NCBI RefSeq assembly: GCF_019049245.1
Contig: NZ_JAGMUK010000064.1
Span: 124,001-188,000, forward strand
Source: Streptomyces sp. AC555_RSS877
Lineage (GTDB): Bacteria > Actinomycetota > Actinomycetes > Streptomycetales > Streptomycetaceae
DNA length: 64,000 bases
Direction of reading: 5' to 3'
Below, piece after piece: positions 7,465 to 16,229 of the stretch. A program made the translations under genes and the position numbers. Position 1 is the first letter of the stretch. Each line of letters begins with the position of its first letter. Under the pieces are notes generated by a model. The model saw only the letters and a list, made by a program, of their open reading frames with translations, had not been told where the DNA came from and made no database searches.

Positions 7465-8592
7465 TCAGGGGTGCAGGATCACCAGATCGTCCCGGTGCAC
7501 GACCTCGCGCTCGTACGCCGGTCCCAGCTCCCGGGCGAGTTCCCGGGTGGAGCGGCCGATCAGCCGGGGAATCTCCTTGGCGTCGAAATTGACCAGTCCG
7601 CGGGCCACCGCGTGCCCCTCGCCGTCCCGCAGTTCGACGGGGTCGCCCGCGGTGAACTCGCCCTCGACGGAGGCGATCCCGGCCGGCAGCAGCGACTTGC
7701 GCCGGTCCACGACGGCCCGTACCGCCCCGTCGTCCAGGGTCAGCGAGCCCTGCGGGGTGGACGCGTGCTGGAGCCACAGCATCCGGTCGGCGGAGCGCTT
7801 GTCGGCGGGGTGGAAGTAGGTGCCGGTGTCGCCGCCGGACAGCGCGTCGGCGGCGTGGACGGTGCTGGTGAGCACGACGGGGATGCCGGCGGCGGCCGCG
7901 ATCCGGGCCGCCTCGACCTTGGTGACCATGCCGCCGGTGCCGACGCCCGCCTTGCCGGCGCTGCCGATGTCCACCCCGGAGAGGTCGGCGGGCCTGTGCA
8001 CCTCCGCTATCCGCGAGGTGCCCGGCTTGCTGGGGTCGCCGTCGTACACGCCGTCGATGTCGGACAGCAGCACCAGCAGATCGGCGTGGACGAGGTGGGC
8101 GACGAGCGCGGCGAGCCGGTCGTTGTCCCCGAAGCGGATCTCGTCGGTGGCGACGGTGTCGTTCTCGTTGACGATCGGGAGCGCGCCCATGGCGATCAGC
8201 TTGTCGAGGGTGCGGGAGGCGTTGCGGTGGTGGGCACGCCGGCTCATGTCGTCGGAGGTCAGCAGCACCTGGCCGACGCGCACGCCGTAGCGGGCGAAGG
8301 AGGCGGTGTAGCGCGCGACGAGCAGCCCCTGGCCGACGCTGGCGGCGGCCTGCTGGCGGGCCAGGTCCCTGGGACGGCGGCGCAGCCCCAGCGGGGCCAG
8401 ACCTGCGGCGATGGCGCCGGAGGAGACGAGGACGATCTCCTTCTCACCGCCACTGCGGCTCTTGGCGAGGACGTCGACGAGCGCGTCGACCCGGTCGGCG
8501 TCCAGGCCGCCCGAGGCGGTGGTCAGCGACGAGGAACCCACCTTGACGACGATCCTGCGGGCCTCGTTCACAGCCTGCCTTGCCCCTGCCAC
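7465..8592 (-). CDS. proB: Glutamate 5-kinase
   Basis: Phosphorylates glutamate at the gamma position, the first and normally proline-inhibited step of proline synthesis. 375 residues: an amino-acid kinase domain (RIVVKVGSSSL at about 13-23, VSSGAIAAG, NENDTVATDEIRFGDNDRLAA, LLSDIDGVYDGDP, GTGGMVTKVEAARIA) and a C-terminal PUA domain (about 285-370), the usual two-domain form. GTG start; a second in-frame GTG seven codons on (VNEARRIVV) is possible, since neither has a strong ribosome-binding site. The kinase and ProA would hand over the labile phosphate intermediate. Confidence 0.95.
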   Translation of the reverse strand: MAGARQAVNEARRIVVKVGSSSLTTASGGLDADRVDALVDVLAKSRSGGEKEIVLVSSGAIAAGLAPLGLRRRPRDLARQQAAASVGQGLLVARYTASFARYGVRVGQVLLTSDDMSRRAHHRNASRTLDKLIAMGALPIVNENDTVATDEIRFGDNDRLAALVAHLVHADLLVLLSDIDGVYDGDPSKPGTSRIAEVHRPADLSGVDIGSAGKAGVGTGGMVTKVEAARIAAAAGIPVVLTSTVHAADALSGGDTGTYFHPADKRSADRMLWLQHASTPQGSLTLDDGAVRAVVDRRKSLLPAGIASVEGEFTAGDPVELRDGEGHAVARGLVNFDAKEIPRLIGRSTRELARELGPAYEREVVHRDDLVILHP

Positions 8593-8787
8593 CTTGCGTT
8601 CCGTCCCCTCGCACCTCGGCTGCTGCGCAATCTACGCGAACGGGGGCGGGCGGCGCGCGTCGGTCCAGCCCCCGGGACGCGTCACCGGACCGCCCGCGTC
8701 ACTGTTTGCTCCCGTCGCTCACGCTTCGCATACGGCAAAAAGGTTGTGCCGGTTGCTTGTAGAAATTAAAGTCTGGCAAAACTTACA

Positions 8788-10203
8788 GTGAAGATTGTGT
8801 CGCACAATGTTCGCCGCTCGAAGCGGATACTCCTGAGGTCGGGCAAGAGCCCCTACGATGTCGTCCCCGTCGAGGAGGCCCTGGATCAGGACGTCATCGC
8901 CACCAACTCCGGCAACCTGATCTTCAGTGACGCCACCCACAAGATTCTCGAGGTACCGGGGACCGAGGTCGTCTCCAACGGGATCAGGACCGAGGTGGCC
9001 GCGGCCGGACGGATCAACGAGGAGTTCGACGCCTTCGTCGTCCCGCTGGCGAACGCCTTCCGGCCGTCGTTCGAGACGCAGTTGAAGCGGCTGACCCGGC
9101 TGATCGGCAAGCTGCGGATCCCGGTCGTGGTGGTCGGCGTCGGCGCGCAGTCCGGGCTCGACTACAACCCGGCACGGCTGAAGGCCATGGAGCCGTCGGT
9201 GCGCGCGTTCGTCTCCGCGGTGCTCGACCGCAGCGCCTCGATCGGGGTGCGGGGCGAGTTCACCGAGAAGTACCTGAACGACATGGGATTCCGGGACGTC
9301 GAGGTGATCGGCTGTCCGTCGCTGTTCCTAGACGGCAAGGAACTCGCCGTGGAGAAGCGGGTGCCGGCGCTGACCGCCGACTCCCGCATCGCGGTCAACG
9401 GTTCGCACAACGCGGTGCAGAAGCAGGGCCTGGACCGGATCATCCGCCGTGCCCACGAGCGCTATCCGCACCTGCGCTTCATCGGCCAGAACATCAGTGA
9501 CGCACGGCAGTTGCACTGGCGGGACCTGTCCGACGCGAACGGCCGGGTGACGTCGATGCCGACGCACCCCGACCACCCGATGTACGGGGAGGACAAGGTC
9601 CGCGTCTACGTCGACCCCGTCACCTGGATCGACGACCTGCGCGCCTTCGACTTCTCCTTCGGCTCCCGCATCCACGGCAACATCGCCGCCCTGCTGGCGG
9701 GCACGCCCGCGACCGTGCTGTGCGGTGACTCACGGACGCTCGAGCTGTGCCGCTACTTCGAGATCCCGCACCGCCTCATCAACAAGCTGCCCGCCGACCT
9801 GGACCCGGCGCGGTTGTACGAGGAGGCCGACTTCACGGGTCTGGTCAGCGGCCACCACGAGCGCTTCGAGCGGTTCACCGAGTTCCTCGACCGCAACGAC
9901 CTGCAGAACACCTTCACGCACGGCGACGGCGGCACCTCCTTCGACGACCGCATGCGCTCGCTGTCCTTCCCGGCCGGCATCCGCCCCTGGAACGACACGG
10001 ATCTCACCTCGCTCACCACGCGCTTCGGCTGGCTGCACAGCCGTATCGACGAACTCGCCAAGGACAACGACACGTTGAAGCGGGAACTGGCGCGAGCCAG
10101 GTCGGGGGCGACGGCGACCGGAGCCCCGACATCGGTGTACCGGCGGGCGCGGCGGATGGTGGGCAGGCCGATCCGGAAGGTGATCGGGGCGGGGCGGGCG
10201 TAG
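8788..10203 (+). CDS. Polysaccharide pyruvyl transferase family protein
   Basis: 471 residues, GTG start in an AT-rich stretch unusual for this genome, with no ribosome-binding site. The fold signature of polysaccharide pyruvyl transferases (PF04230) is seen in VVVGVGAQSG, RGEFTEKYLNDMGF, VIGCPSLFLDG and above all FDFSFGSRIHGNIAALLAGTP, the family's S-R-x-H-G-x-I motif. These enzymes transfer pyruvate from phosphoenolpyruvate to sugars of envelope polymers. The C terminus (about 410-440) is a likely coiled coil (RIDELAKDNDTLKRELARAR) followed by a basic tail, suggesting membrane or partner contact. It heads the wall-polymer region and the TagF-like gene follows 108 bases downstream on the same strand. 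Confidence 0.82.
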   Translation: MKIVSHNVRRSKRILLRSGKSPYDVVPVEEALDQDVIATNSGNLIFSDATHKILEVPGTEVVSNGIRTEVAAAGRINEEFDAFVVPLANAFRPSFETQLKRLTRLIGKLRIPVVVVGVGAQSGLDYNPARLKAMEPSVRAFVSAVLDRSASIGVRGEFTEKYLNDMGFRDVEVIGCPSLFLDGKELAVEKRVPALTADSRIAVNGSHNAVQKQGLDRIIRRAHERYPHLRFIGQNISDARQLHWRDLSDANGRVTSMPTHPDHPMYGEDKVRVYVDPVTWIDDLRAFDFSFGSRIHGNIAALLAGTPATVLCGDSRTLELCRYFEIPHRLINKLPADLDPARLYEEADFTGLVSGHHERFERFTEFLDRNDLQNTFTHGDGGTSFDDRMRSLSFPAGIRPWNDTDLTSLTTRFGWLHSRIDELAKDNDTLKRELARARSGATATGAPTSVYRRARRMVGRPIRKVIGAGRA

Positions 10204-10229
10204 CGCGCCCCGCGTCACTCCAGGGCTGT

Positions 10230-10250
10230 CGGACACGTGCGTGTCGTCCG
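10230..10250 (+). terminator. Small hairpin between the pyruvyltransferase and TagF-like genes
   Basis: CGGAC and GTCCG flank an inner GACACG-TG-CGTGTC palindrome. It is short and may act as an attenuator or mRNA-stability element instead of a full terminator. Confidence 0.35.
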
Positions 10251-10311
10251 GTGGTCGACGGGCGTTAACCCGGGCGCACGACGTCCTGCGCCGAACCTTG
10301 GAGTGACCGCA

Positions 10312-12462
10312 GTGTCTGAACCCCTCCCCCGCCGCCGCATGGCGAGGCTCCGGCTTCGCCGGGCGACGGCGGAACGCCCCCGTCGGCGGCTCGCCGGGCT
10401 GTTCCGCGCCCGGTTGACGACCCCGACCGGGCTCCTCCTCCGCCGGCACGCGCCCCGCGCGCTGCTCACCGCCCTGTTCGCGGCCGCCTTCACCGTCCAG
10501 GCCGTCGGGGCGCTCCTCCCCCACCTTCCGCTGCTGCTCGTCGCGACCGTCGCCTCGGTGGCGGCGGAGGGCGCGCTGCACCGGTGGCAGCGCGGCATGG
10601 TGACGGTGCTCGCCAAGTCGCACGCCGACCTCACCGTCCGGCACGTGCTGCGCGACCTGCTGCTGGTCTTCGGTCTGCTGCGGCTGGGCGAGCAGAACCG
10701 GGAGACGGTCTACGCCCCGCTCGTCGCCGGTCTGCTCGCCTTCTACGCGCTGCACTGCGCGATCCAGGCGCTCTCCGTCCTGGTCCGCCGCACCCGCACC
10801 CTGCCGGTGGTCACCCGCAACATCGACGCCTCCGCGCTGCGCCTGTCCACGGCCCCGCCCGTCCTGCTGCGCCGCCCCGGCCACCGCCTGCTGGTCTTCG
10901 GTCTGCCGTCCACGGCCGGCCTGCTGGCCACGGTGGCCACCGACGACCTGCGCTGCGCGGCCCTGGGGATCGCCCTGTCCCTCGGGCTCGCGGTGATGGG
11001 CCTGTTCGACCTTCTGGTACGGCTGCTGCCGAGCCGCCGTCCGGTGGGCGAGCAGGAGGCGGTCGACTGGTTCGACGCATGGCTGGCCGAGTACCGGCCG
11101 ACCATCGGCCTCTACTTCTCCGGCGGCGCCTCCTCGGCGTACCAGGCGAACATGTGGCTGGAGCCGCTCGCGCAGCTGGAGGGCCGTCCGCTGATCGTGC
11201 TGCGGGAACGCTTCATGGTGCAGAAGATCGCCGCGACCGATGTGCCGATCGTCTGCCTGCCGAAGGTGTCCACGCTGATGCGCCTGGAGCAGTCCACGCT
11301 CCAGGTCCTCGTGCACCCCTCAAACTCCGGCAAGACCTCCCAGGCCCTGCGCATCCCCACCCTCAAGCACACCTTCGTCAACCACGGCGAGAGCGACAAG
11401 CTGTCCTCGTGCAACCCGTACGCGAAGGCGTACGACGAGGTGTGGGTGGCCGGTCCGGCGGCGCGCGAGCGCTACGCGCTGGCCGAGGTCGGCGTCGAGG
11501 ACAAGGACGTGGTGGAGATCGGCCGCCCGCAGCTGGACGCCGTACGGCCGTACGCGGGCCCGCCGACGGGGCCGTACGTCACCGTCCTGTACGCGCCCAC
11601 CTGGGAGGGCTGGGACGGCAACCCCGGCAACACGTCGGTGATCCAGGCCGGCGAGAACCTCGTACGGGCGCTGCTCGCCGATCCGGGCGTACGGCTGCTG
11701 TACAAGCCGCACCCGCTGACGGGATCCGTGGATCCGCGTGCCGGGGAGGCGGACCTGCGCATCCGTGAGCTGGTCCGGGCGGCGAACCGGGAGCGGACCG
11801 GCGCCCGGCCCGTCGACGACGGCGAACTGGCTCGTCGTACGAAGGAGTTGGACGCCCTCATCTCGACCGACTGCCGGTCCGCCGCCGACCAGGTCGAGCG
11901 GATGCTGCTGCAGTCCACGCCCGAGCCGGGGCGGGCCGAGGCGGTGGCGCGGGCGACGGAGGCCTGGGAGGAGGCGTACTGGGCCTCGCTGCCGGAGTGG
12001 GAGCACCAGGTCGTGACGGACGTCAGGCCCGCGCTGTACGCCTGCTTCAACCGCGCCGATCTGCTGGTCAGTGACGTGTCGAGCGTGGTCAGCGACTTCC
12101 TGGCGAGCGGGAAGCCGTACGCGGTGGCCAACACCAGCGGGCTGCCGGAGGAGACGTTCCGCGAGACCTTCCCGACGGTACGGGCGGCGACCGTGCTGGC
12201 ACCGGACGCGGGTGGGGTGCCGGGGCTGCTGGCGGCCGTACGGCATCCGGAGATGGACGAACTCGCCGAGGCCCGCGCCGAGTTGAAGCGGTACCTGCTG
12301 GGACCGGACGAGCCGGCCTCACAGGTGCTCTTCAGCAAGGCCGCCCGGGAGCTGTGTGCGGCGGCGCGGCGGCACCAGGTGCGGATGGCAGCCCGGCTGG
12401 CGTCGGAACTTCCGGGGCAGCGGCACGAGACCGTCGCCTGGCCCGCCACACCGTCCGTGTGA
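10312..12462 (+). CDS. Membrane-anchored CDP-glycerol/ribitol phosphotransferase-like protein (TagF-like)
   Basis: 716 residues from a GTG eight bases after GGAG. The N-terminal third carries about four membrane helices; the remainder resembles the TagF/TagB teichoic acid polymerase family (PF04464): NHGESDK (the HGxxxK position), VLYAPTWEGWDG, LYKPHP, and LLVSDVSSVVSDF. These motifs form the nucleotide-alditol binding and catalytic site, so it probably transfers polyol phosphate units from a CDP donor to a lipid-linked chain at the inner membrane face. A close paralogue lies at 13927-16068 on the other strand. The N-terminal membrane part is not found in TagF of Bacillus. Its end is only 13 bases from the convergent glycosyltransferase gene. 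Confidence 0.85.
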   Translation: MSEPLPRRRMARLRLRRATAERPRRRLAGLFRARLTTPTGLLLRRHAPRALLTALFAAAFTVQAVGALLPHLPLLLVATVASVAAEGALHRWQRGMVTVLAKSHADLTVRHVLRDLLLVFGLLRLGEQNRETVYAPLVAGLLAFYALHCAIQALSVLVRRTRTLPVVTRNIDASALRLSTAPPVLLRRPGHRLLVFGLPSTAGLLATVATDDLRCAALGIALSLGLAVMGLFDLLVRLLPSRRPVGEQEAVDWFDAWLAEYRPTIGLYFSGGASSAYQANMWLEPLAQLEGRPLIVLRERFMVQKIAATDVPIVCLPKVSTLMRLEQSTLQVLVHPSNSGKTSQALRIPTLKHTFVNHGESDKLSSCNPYAKAYDEVWVAGPAARERYALAEVGVEDKDVVEIGRPQLDAVRPYAGPPTGPYVTVLYAPTWEGWDGNPGNTSVIQAGENLVRALLADPGVRLLYKPHPLTGSVDPRAGEADLRIRELVRAANRERTGARPVDDGELARRTKELDALISTDCRSAADQVERMLLQSTPEPGRAEAVARATEAWEEAYWASLPEWEHQVVTDVRPALYACFNRADLLVSDVSSVVSDFLASGKPYAVANTSGLPEETFRETFPTVRAATVLAPDAGGVPGLLAAVRHPEMDELAEARAELKRYLLGPDEPASQVLFSKAARELCAAARRHQVRMAARLASELPGQRHETVAWPATPSV

Positions 12463-12475
12463 CCTGCCCGGGGGA

Positions 12476-13699
12476 TCAGGCCGCCGCGGCCCGCCCGCCC
12501 GGCGCGCCCTCCCGGGCCGGCAGCACCTGCCGCACCTTGCGTGCCGCCCGCTGCACGAACCTGTCGACGGTGCCCTCGCGATAGCCCGGGAAGGTGCGCG
12601 CCTCGCGGGCGTCGGCGAGGTAGACCGCGTCGGGTATGCCGGCCGAGGGGTCGCGGAAGTGGGGGTAGGCGAGGTAGAGGCGGCGGCCCTTCTTCTCCAG
12701 GACGGCCGACGCCTCCTTCTTCGCCCGCACGAACTCCACGACCTCCTTGAGCAGGTCGGGCCGCCCGGCGGCGACCAGGTGCAGCCGCAGCCGCTCGTGG
12801 ACTCTGAGACGGCGGGCCACGTTCTCGTTCCAGTAGGCGTCCATCAGCGGCCTCGCCAGTTCGAACTTGTGCCGCCGGACCTCTTCGCCGTCCTTGAGGT
12901 ACCGGGGGCCGAACTGCGGCAGCAGCGTGACGAGGAAGGGCCGGACCATGAGCACGTCCCGCTTCGGGCCCGGCGGGAGCATGTCGGCGATCAACGTCAT
13001 CAGGGCTCGCGCGGAGTCGAAGCGCAGGGCGTAACCGCCGCTCTTCGTCACGTGCTTGCCGTCCTCCCGGCCCACCAGGTAGTAGCAGGTGTGGTCGGCG
13101 ACCACGGAGACGCCGTCCGCGCGCAGATAGGCCTCCAGCGTGAACAGGGCGTCCTCGCCGGTCCACAGGGACTCGTCGAAGTGCATGCCGTGACGTTCCA
13201 GCAGGCTGCGCCGGAACAGCTTCTGCGCGCTCAGGGTGAACTTGATGTTGGAGGAGAAGACGTCGGTGCGCCCCACCGAGCTGCCCCACATCGACTTCGG
13301 CGCGGACCGGTTGACGCCCTCGACCTTGCCGAGGACGACGTCCGTGCCGTTCTCGTCGGCCATGGCGACCATGCTCCGCAGGGCCTCGGGGCCGAGCCGG
13401 TCGTCGGCGTCGAGGAAGAAGACGTAGCGCCCGGCGGCCTTGCCGAGGCCGACGTTGCGCGGGCCGCTGGGGCCGCCGGAGTTGTCCTGCCGGATCACCG
13501 TGACCGGCATGGCCGCGCGGGCCGCGAACTCCTCCAGGTACTCCCCGGTCCCGTCCGTCGAACCGTCGTCGACCGCGATGACCTCGATGCGTTCCGGGCC
13601 GATGGTCTGCGCCTCCACGGACGCGAGGCAGTCGACCAGGTACGGCATCGCTTCGTACGCCCCGATGATCACGCTCACATCAGGCTGCGTCACGGTCAC
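12476..13699 (-). CDS. Family 2 glycosyltransferase
   Basis: 407 residues from a GTG four bases after GGGGGAAGT. The GT-A domain is clear: DVSVIIGAYEAMPYLVDCLASV, VDDGSTDGTGEYLEEF, NSGGPSGPRNVGLGKAAG and the metal-binding FFLDADDRL, then WTGEDALFTLEAYLRA. It uses a nucleotide sugar to extend or decorate the polymer; no membrane helix is present. The basic C terminus (RAARKVRQVLPAREG) may bind the membrane. It shares domain layout with the larger glycosyltransferase at 23524-25554 (both have NSG(G/W)PxxPRN). Acceptor and sugar cannot be read from the sequence. Confidence 0.88.
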   Translation of the reverse strand: MTVTQPDVSVIIGAYEAMPYLVDCLASVEAQTIGPERIEVIAVDDGSTDGTGEYLEEFAARAAMPVTVIRQDNSGGPSGPRNVGLGKAAGRYVFFLDADDRLGPEALRSMVAMADENGTDVVLGKVEGVNRSAPKSMWGSSVGRTDVFSSNIKFTLSAQKLFRRSLLERHGMHFDESLWTGEDALFTLEAYLRADGVSVVADHTCYYLVGREDGKHVTKSGGYALRFDSARALMTLIADMLPPGPKRDVLMVRPFLVTLLPQFGPRYLKDGEEVRRHKFELARPLMDAYWNENVARRLRVHERLRLHLVAAGRPDLLKEVVEFVRAKKEASAVLEKKGRRLYLAYPHFRDPSAGIPDAVYLADAREARTFPGYREGTVDRFVQRAARKVRQVLPAREGAPGGRAAAA

Positions 13700-13763
13700 A
13701 CTTCCCCCTATGCATGGAACATTTCCCCCGTATCGCCTCATTGGCTACTTGATAGACGGGCGG

Positions 13764-13811
13764 CCTCGGCAAGCGGTTGCCTCGGCATCACCGTTTCGTG
13801 AGCCAGCTCAC
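13764..13811. promoter_or_regulatory. Repeat and palindrome upstream of the glycosyltransferase gene
   Basis: Two CCTCGGCA copies, 16 bases apart, are followed by the palindrome GTGAGC-CA-GCTCAC (13798-13811). They lie 65-112 bases before the start of the family 2 glycosyltransferase gene, where an operator would be expected. No regulator is recognised. Confidence 0.3.
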
Positions 13812-13852
13812 ACGCATCGGTCCCCGTACCGACGCGCACACCAGGACATACG

Positions 13853-13903
13853 CGAAAGGGCCCGGTTTTCGAGGATCACTCCCTCGAAAACCGGGCCCTT
13901 TCG
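13853..13903 (-). terminator. Very strong terminator hairpin behind the second TagF-like gene
   Basis: A perfect 22-bp inverted repeat with a 7-base loop (arms 13853-13874 and 13882-13903), 24 bases after the stop of the TagF-like gene. The stem alternates a GC-rich lower half with an AT-rich TTTTCGAGG tip. Confidence 0.8.
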
Positions 13904-13926
13904 GCAAGGGCGCCGTCAGCGCACGG

Positions 13927-16068
13927 TCACGCCGTCAGACCGTCCGCCTCGCCGGCCGGCGACGTGCCCGGCGCGGGCACCGCGTTCGCCAGCTCCGCCT
14001 CGGCCTCCGCGGCCTCCGCCGCTCCGGTCGCCGCCCGCTCCTGGCCGGCGTTGCGCGTCTCGGCCTTGATCGCGAGCTTGGCCACCGCGGTGTTGAACTG
14101 CTCGATGGACGTCGGCTCGTCCGGACCCAGCAGGTACTGCTTCAGCTCGCTGCGGTCCTCGGCCAGCGGGTCGGCCGCGGGGTCGCGGACCGCGTCGAGC
14201 AGCGCACCCAGCTCGGCCGCGCTGTTGGACAGGATCACCGCGGCGCGTACGGCGGTGTTCTGCCGCTTGAACTCCTCCACGCCGAGTTCGGCGGAGTCCG
14301 TGACCGCGTACGGCTTGCCACTCGCGATGAAGTCGGAGACGACGCTGGAGATGTCGGAGACCATCGCGTCGGAGACGTTGAAGCAGTCGTACAGGCGCGG
14401 CTCGGCGCCCGTGACCACCCGGTGCTCCCAGCCGGGGAAGGAACGCCAGTACGCGTCGTTCCACTCGGCCCGCAGCCGGGCGATCCCCTCGTGCTTCTTG
14501 ACGTCGACCAGGCCGTCGCGGGTGGCCTCGGCCTCGTCGCCCTTCTCGCCGCCGTTGCCGACCAGCTCGGCGATCCGGGCCTCGATCCGGGCCAGTTCCG
14601 CCTTGGCCTGCGCCTGGGCCGCGGCGTCGGCCGTGAAGCGCGGGTCGGCGGCGCGCGCGGCGGCCGCCTTCCCGACCAGGGAGGTGATCCGCCGGTGCGC
14701 GGCACCGGCCTCGGCGCTGACGGTGCCGGTGAACGGGTGCGGCTTGTACAGGACGCGTACCGGCGGGTCGGCCTTCACCAGCTTCTTCACGATGTTCTCG
14801 CCGGCGAGGACGAGCGAGGTGTTGCCCGGGTTGTTGTCCCAGCCCTCCCAGGTGGGCGCGTACAGCACCGTGGGGCAGTGTCCGTCGGCGGCGTCGCCGC
14901 CGGGACCCTCCGACGCGCCCTGCCAGGTCCGGATCGGCGCCAGCTGCGGGCGGCCGACCTCGACGATGTCCTCGTCGCGGACACCGACGTCGGCGATGGC
15001 GTAGCGGTCGCGGCCCGCGCGGCCGGCGGTCCACACCTCGTCGTACACCTTGCTGAACGGGTTCACGCTGGCCAGCTTGTCGCTGTCGCCGTGGCCGATG
15101 AAGACGTGCTTCATGGTCGGCACGCGCAGCAGGTGGATGTTCTTGCCGACGTTCGCCGCGTACAGCGCGACGCGCACGTTGGACAGGTCCATGTTCATCA
15201 GGTGCACCCCTCCGGGCACGCAGACGACGGGGACCGTGGTGGGCGCCAGATTGGCCAGGATGACCCGCTCACGCAGGATGATCAGCGGCTTGGAGTCCAG
15301 CTGCTCCATGGTCTCCAGCCACATGTTGACCTGGTACACCGAGTCCTTGGAGCCGGAGAAGTACAGCACCGTCTCCGGCCGGTACTCGCGCAGCCAGTCG
15401 TCGACCGCTGCCAGCACCTTCTCGGCGGTGGGCGGGATCTTCCGGCCGCGGACGTACGGCAGCAGCGCCGCGACGTACAGGGAGCCCAGGACCAGCGTGA
15501 CGCCGATGCCGATGAAACCGGCGAGGGCGGAGTCCAGGGCGGCGGAGACGAGTATGCCGATCACGGCCGCGAGGTCGAGGTGGAGCATCTTCTCGGCCGA
15601 GCGGTTCAGCAGGCGCTGCGGCGGAGCGTCCGGGATGCGCACGCGCGAGGCCAGGTCGACGTTGCGGGTGGCGACCGGCATCCGGCGGCGGTTGCGGATC
15701 AGGGTGACCAGCGCGCCGTGCGGGGCCTGGAGACCGTAGAACGCGATGAAGCAGGCGGTCGCTCCGTAGAAGACCAGGCCGTCCGAGAGGGAGAGGCGGG
15801 CCAGCAGCAGGATCAGCAGGAGCTGTCTGATCAGGAAGCGGATCGACAGGCCTGCTCGCACCTTGCTGAGGCGGTTGATGAGATAGCTGCCCTTGCGGTG
15901 CAGATAGTGGTCCGCCAGGTACGTCACGGCGGTCGCGGCCGCGAAGGCGGGGACGCTCGGGACGAGCGCGGCCAGCATGAGGGCGGGGTAGCCCAGGATC
16001 ATGAGGGCCGCCGCGGCCAGCTCTGCCGCGCTGCCCACCCGGGCGACGCGAATAGCGGTGCTTATCAC
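13927..16068 (-). CDS. Membrane-anchored CDP-glycerol/ribitol phosphotransferase-like protein (TagF-like), second copy
   Basis: 713 residues; GTG start seven bases after GAGCAGG. Same architecture as 10312-12462: four or five N-terminal membrane helices, then the polymerase-like domain with LYFSGSKDSVYQVNMWLE, IGHGDSDKLASVNPFSKVYDEVWTAG, VLYAPTWEGWDNNPGNTSL, YKPHPFTG and MVSDISSVVSDFIASGKPYAV. An Ala/Glu-rich helical insert sits between the last two motifs and a similar tail at the C terminus. Having two such enzymes suggests a primase-like and a polymerase-like step, or two polymers. The CDP-ribitol synthase gene lies just upstream on the same strand. Confidence 0.85.
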   Translation of the reverse strand: MISTAIRVARVGSAAELAAAALMILGYPALMLAALVPSVPAFAAATAVTYLADHYLHRKGSYLINRLSKVRAGLSIRFLIRQLLLILLLARLSLSDGLVFYGATACFIAFYGLQAPHGALVTLIRNRRRMPVATRNVDLASRVRIPDAPPQRLLNRSAEKMLHLDLAAVIGILVSAALDSALAGFIGIGVTLVLGSLYVAALLPYVRGRKIPPTAEKVLAAVDDWLREYRPETVLYFSGSKDSVYQVNMWLETMEQLDSKPLIILRERVILANLAPTTVPVVCVPGGVHLMNMDLSNVRVALYAANVGKNIHLLRVPTMKHVFIGHGDSDKLASVNPFSKVYDEVWTAGRAGRDRYAIADVGVRDEDIVEVGRPQLAPIRTWQGASEGPGGDAADGHCPTVLYAPTWEGWDNNPGNTSLVLAGENIVKKLVKADPPVRVLYKPHPFTGTVSAEAGAAHRRITSLVGKAAAARAADPRFTADAAAQAQAKAELARIEARIAELVGNGGEKGDEAEATRDGLVDVKKHEGIARLRAEWNDAYWRSFPGWEHRVVTGAEPRLYDCFNVSDAMVSDISSVVSDFIASGKPYAVTDSAELGVEEFKRQNTAVRAAVILSNSAAELGALLDAVRDPAADPLAEDRSELKQYLLGPDEPTSIEQFNTAVAKLAIKAETRNAGQERAATGAAEAAEAEAELANAVPAPGTSPAGEADGLTA

Positions 16069-16155
16069 GGAGGAACCTGCTCTTGGAGGGGGGCCGGTTT
16101 GTAAAAGTCGAAAAAATCCGGAAAAAAGCTTGTGCACGATCCGGGAATTTTACGG

Positions 16156-16206
16156 ATTCAGGCCCCTGCGAATGCTCCGCGAACGGGCAGCCACAGAGGC
16201 CTGAAT
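16156..16206 (-). repeat. Inverted repeat with 33-base spacer behind the CDP-ribitol synthase gene
   Basis: ATTCAGGCC and GGCCTGAAT lie 33 bases apart, 24 bases after the stop of the CDP-ribitol synthase gene and 88 bases before the start of the second TagF-like gene. The stretch just before that start is AT-rich with runs of A. It could be a weak terminator or an operator pair. Confidence 0.45.
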
Positions 16207-16229
16207 GACAGACGACTAATTGATGTTGA

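Noticed and set aside
7151..7777. A long minus-strand frame across the 21-bp repeats, giving a repetitive SHPKTRT peptide
   Set aside because: It overlaps proB in another frame, has no ribosome-binding site, and its repeats simply reflect the 21-base DNA period.
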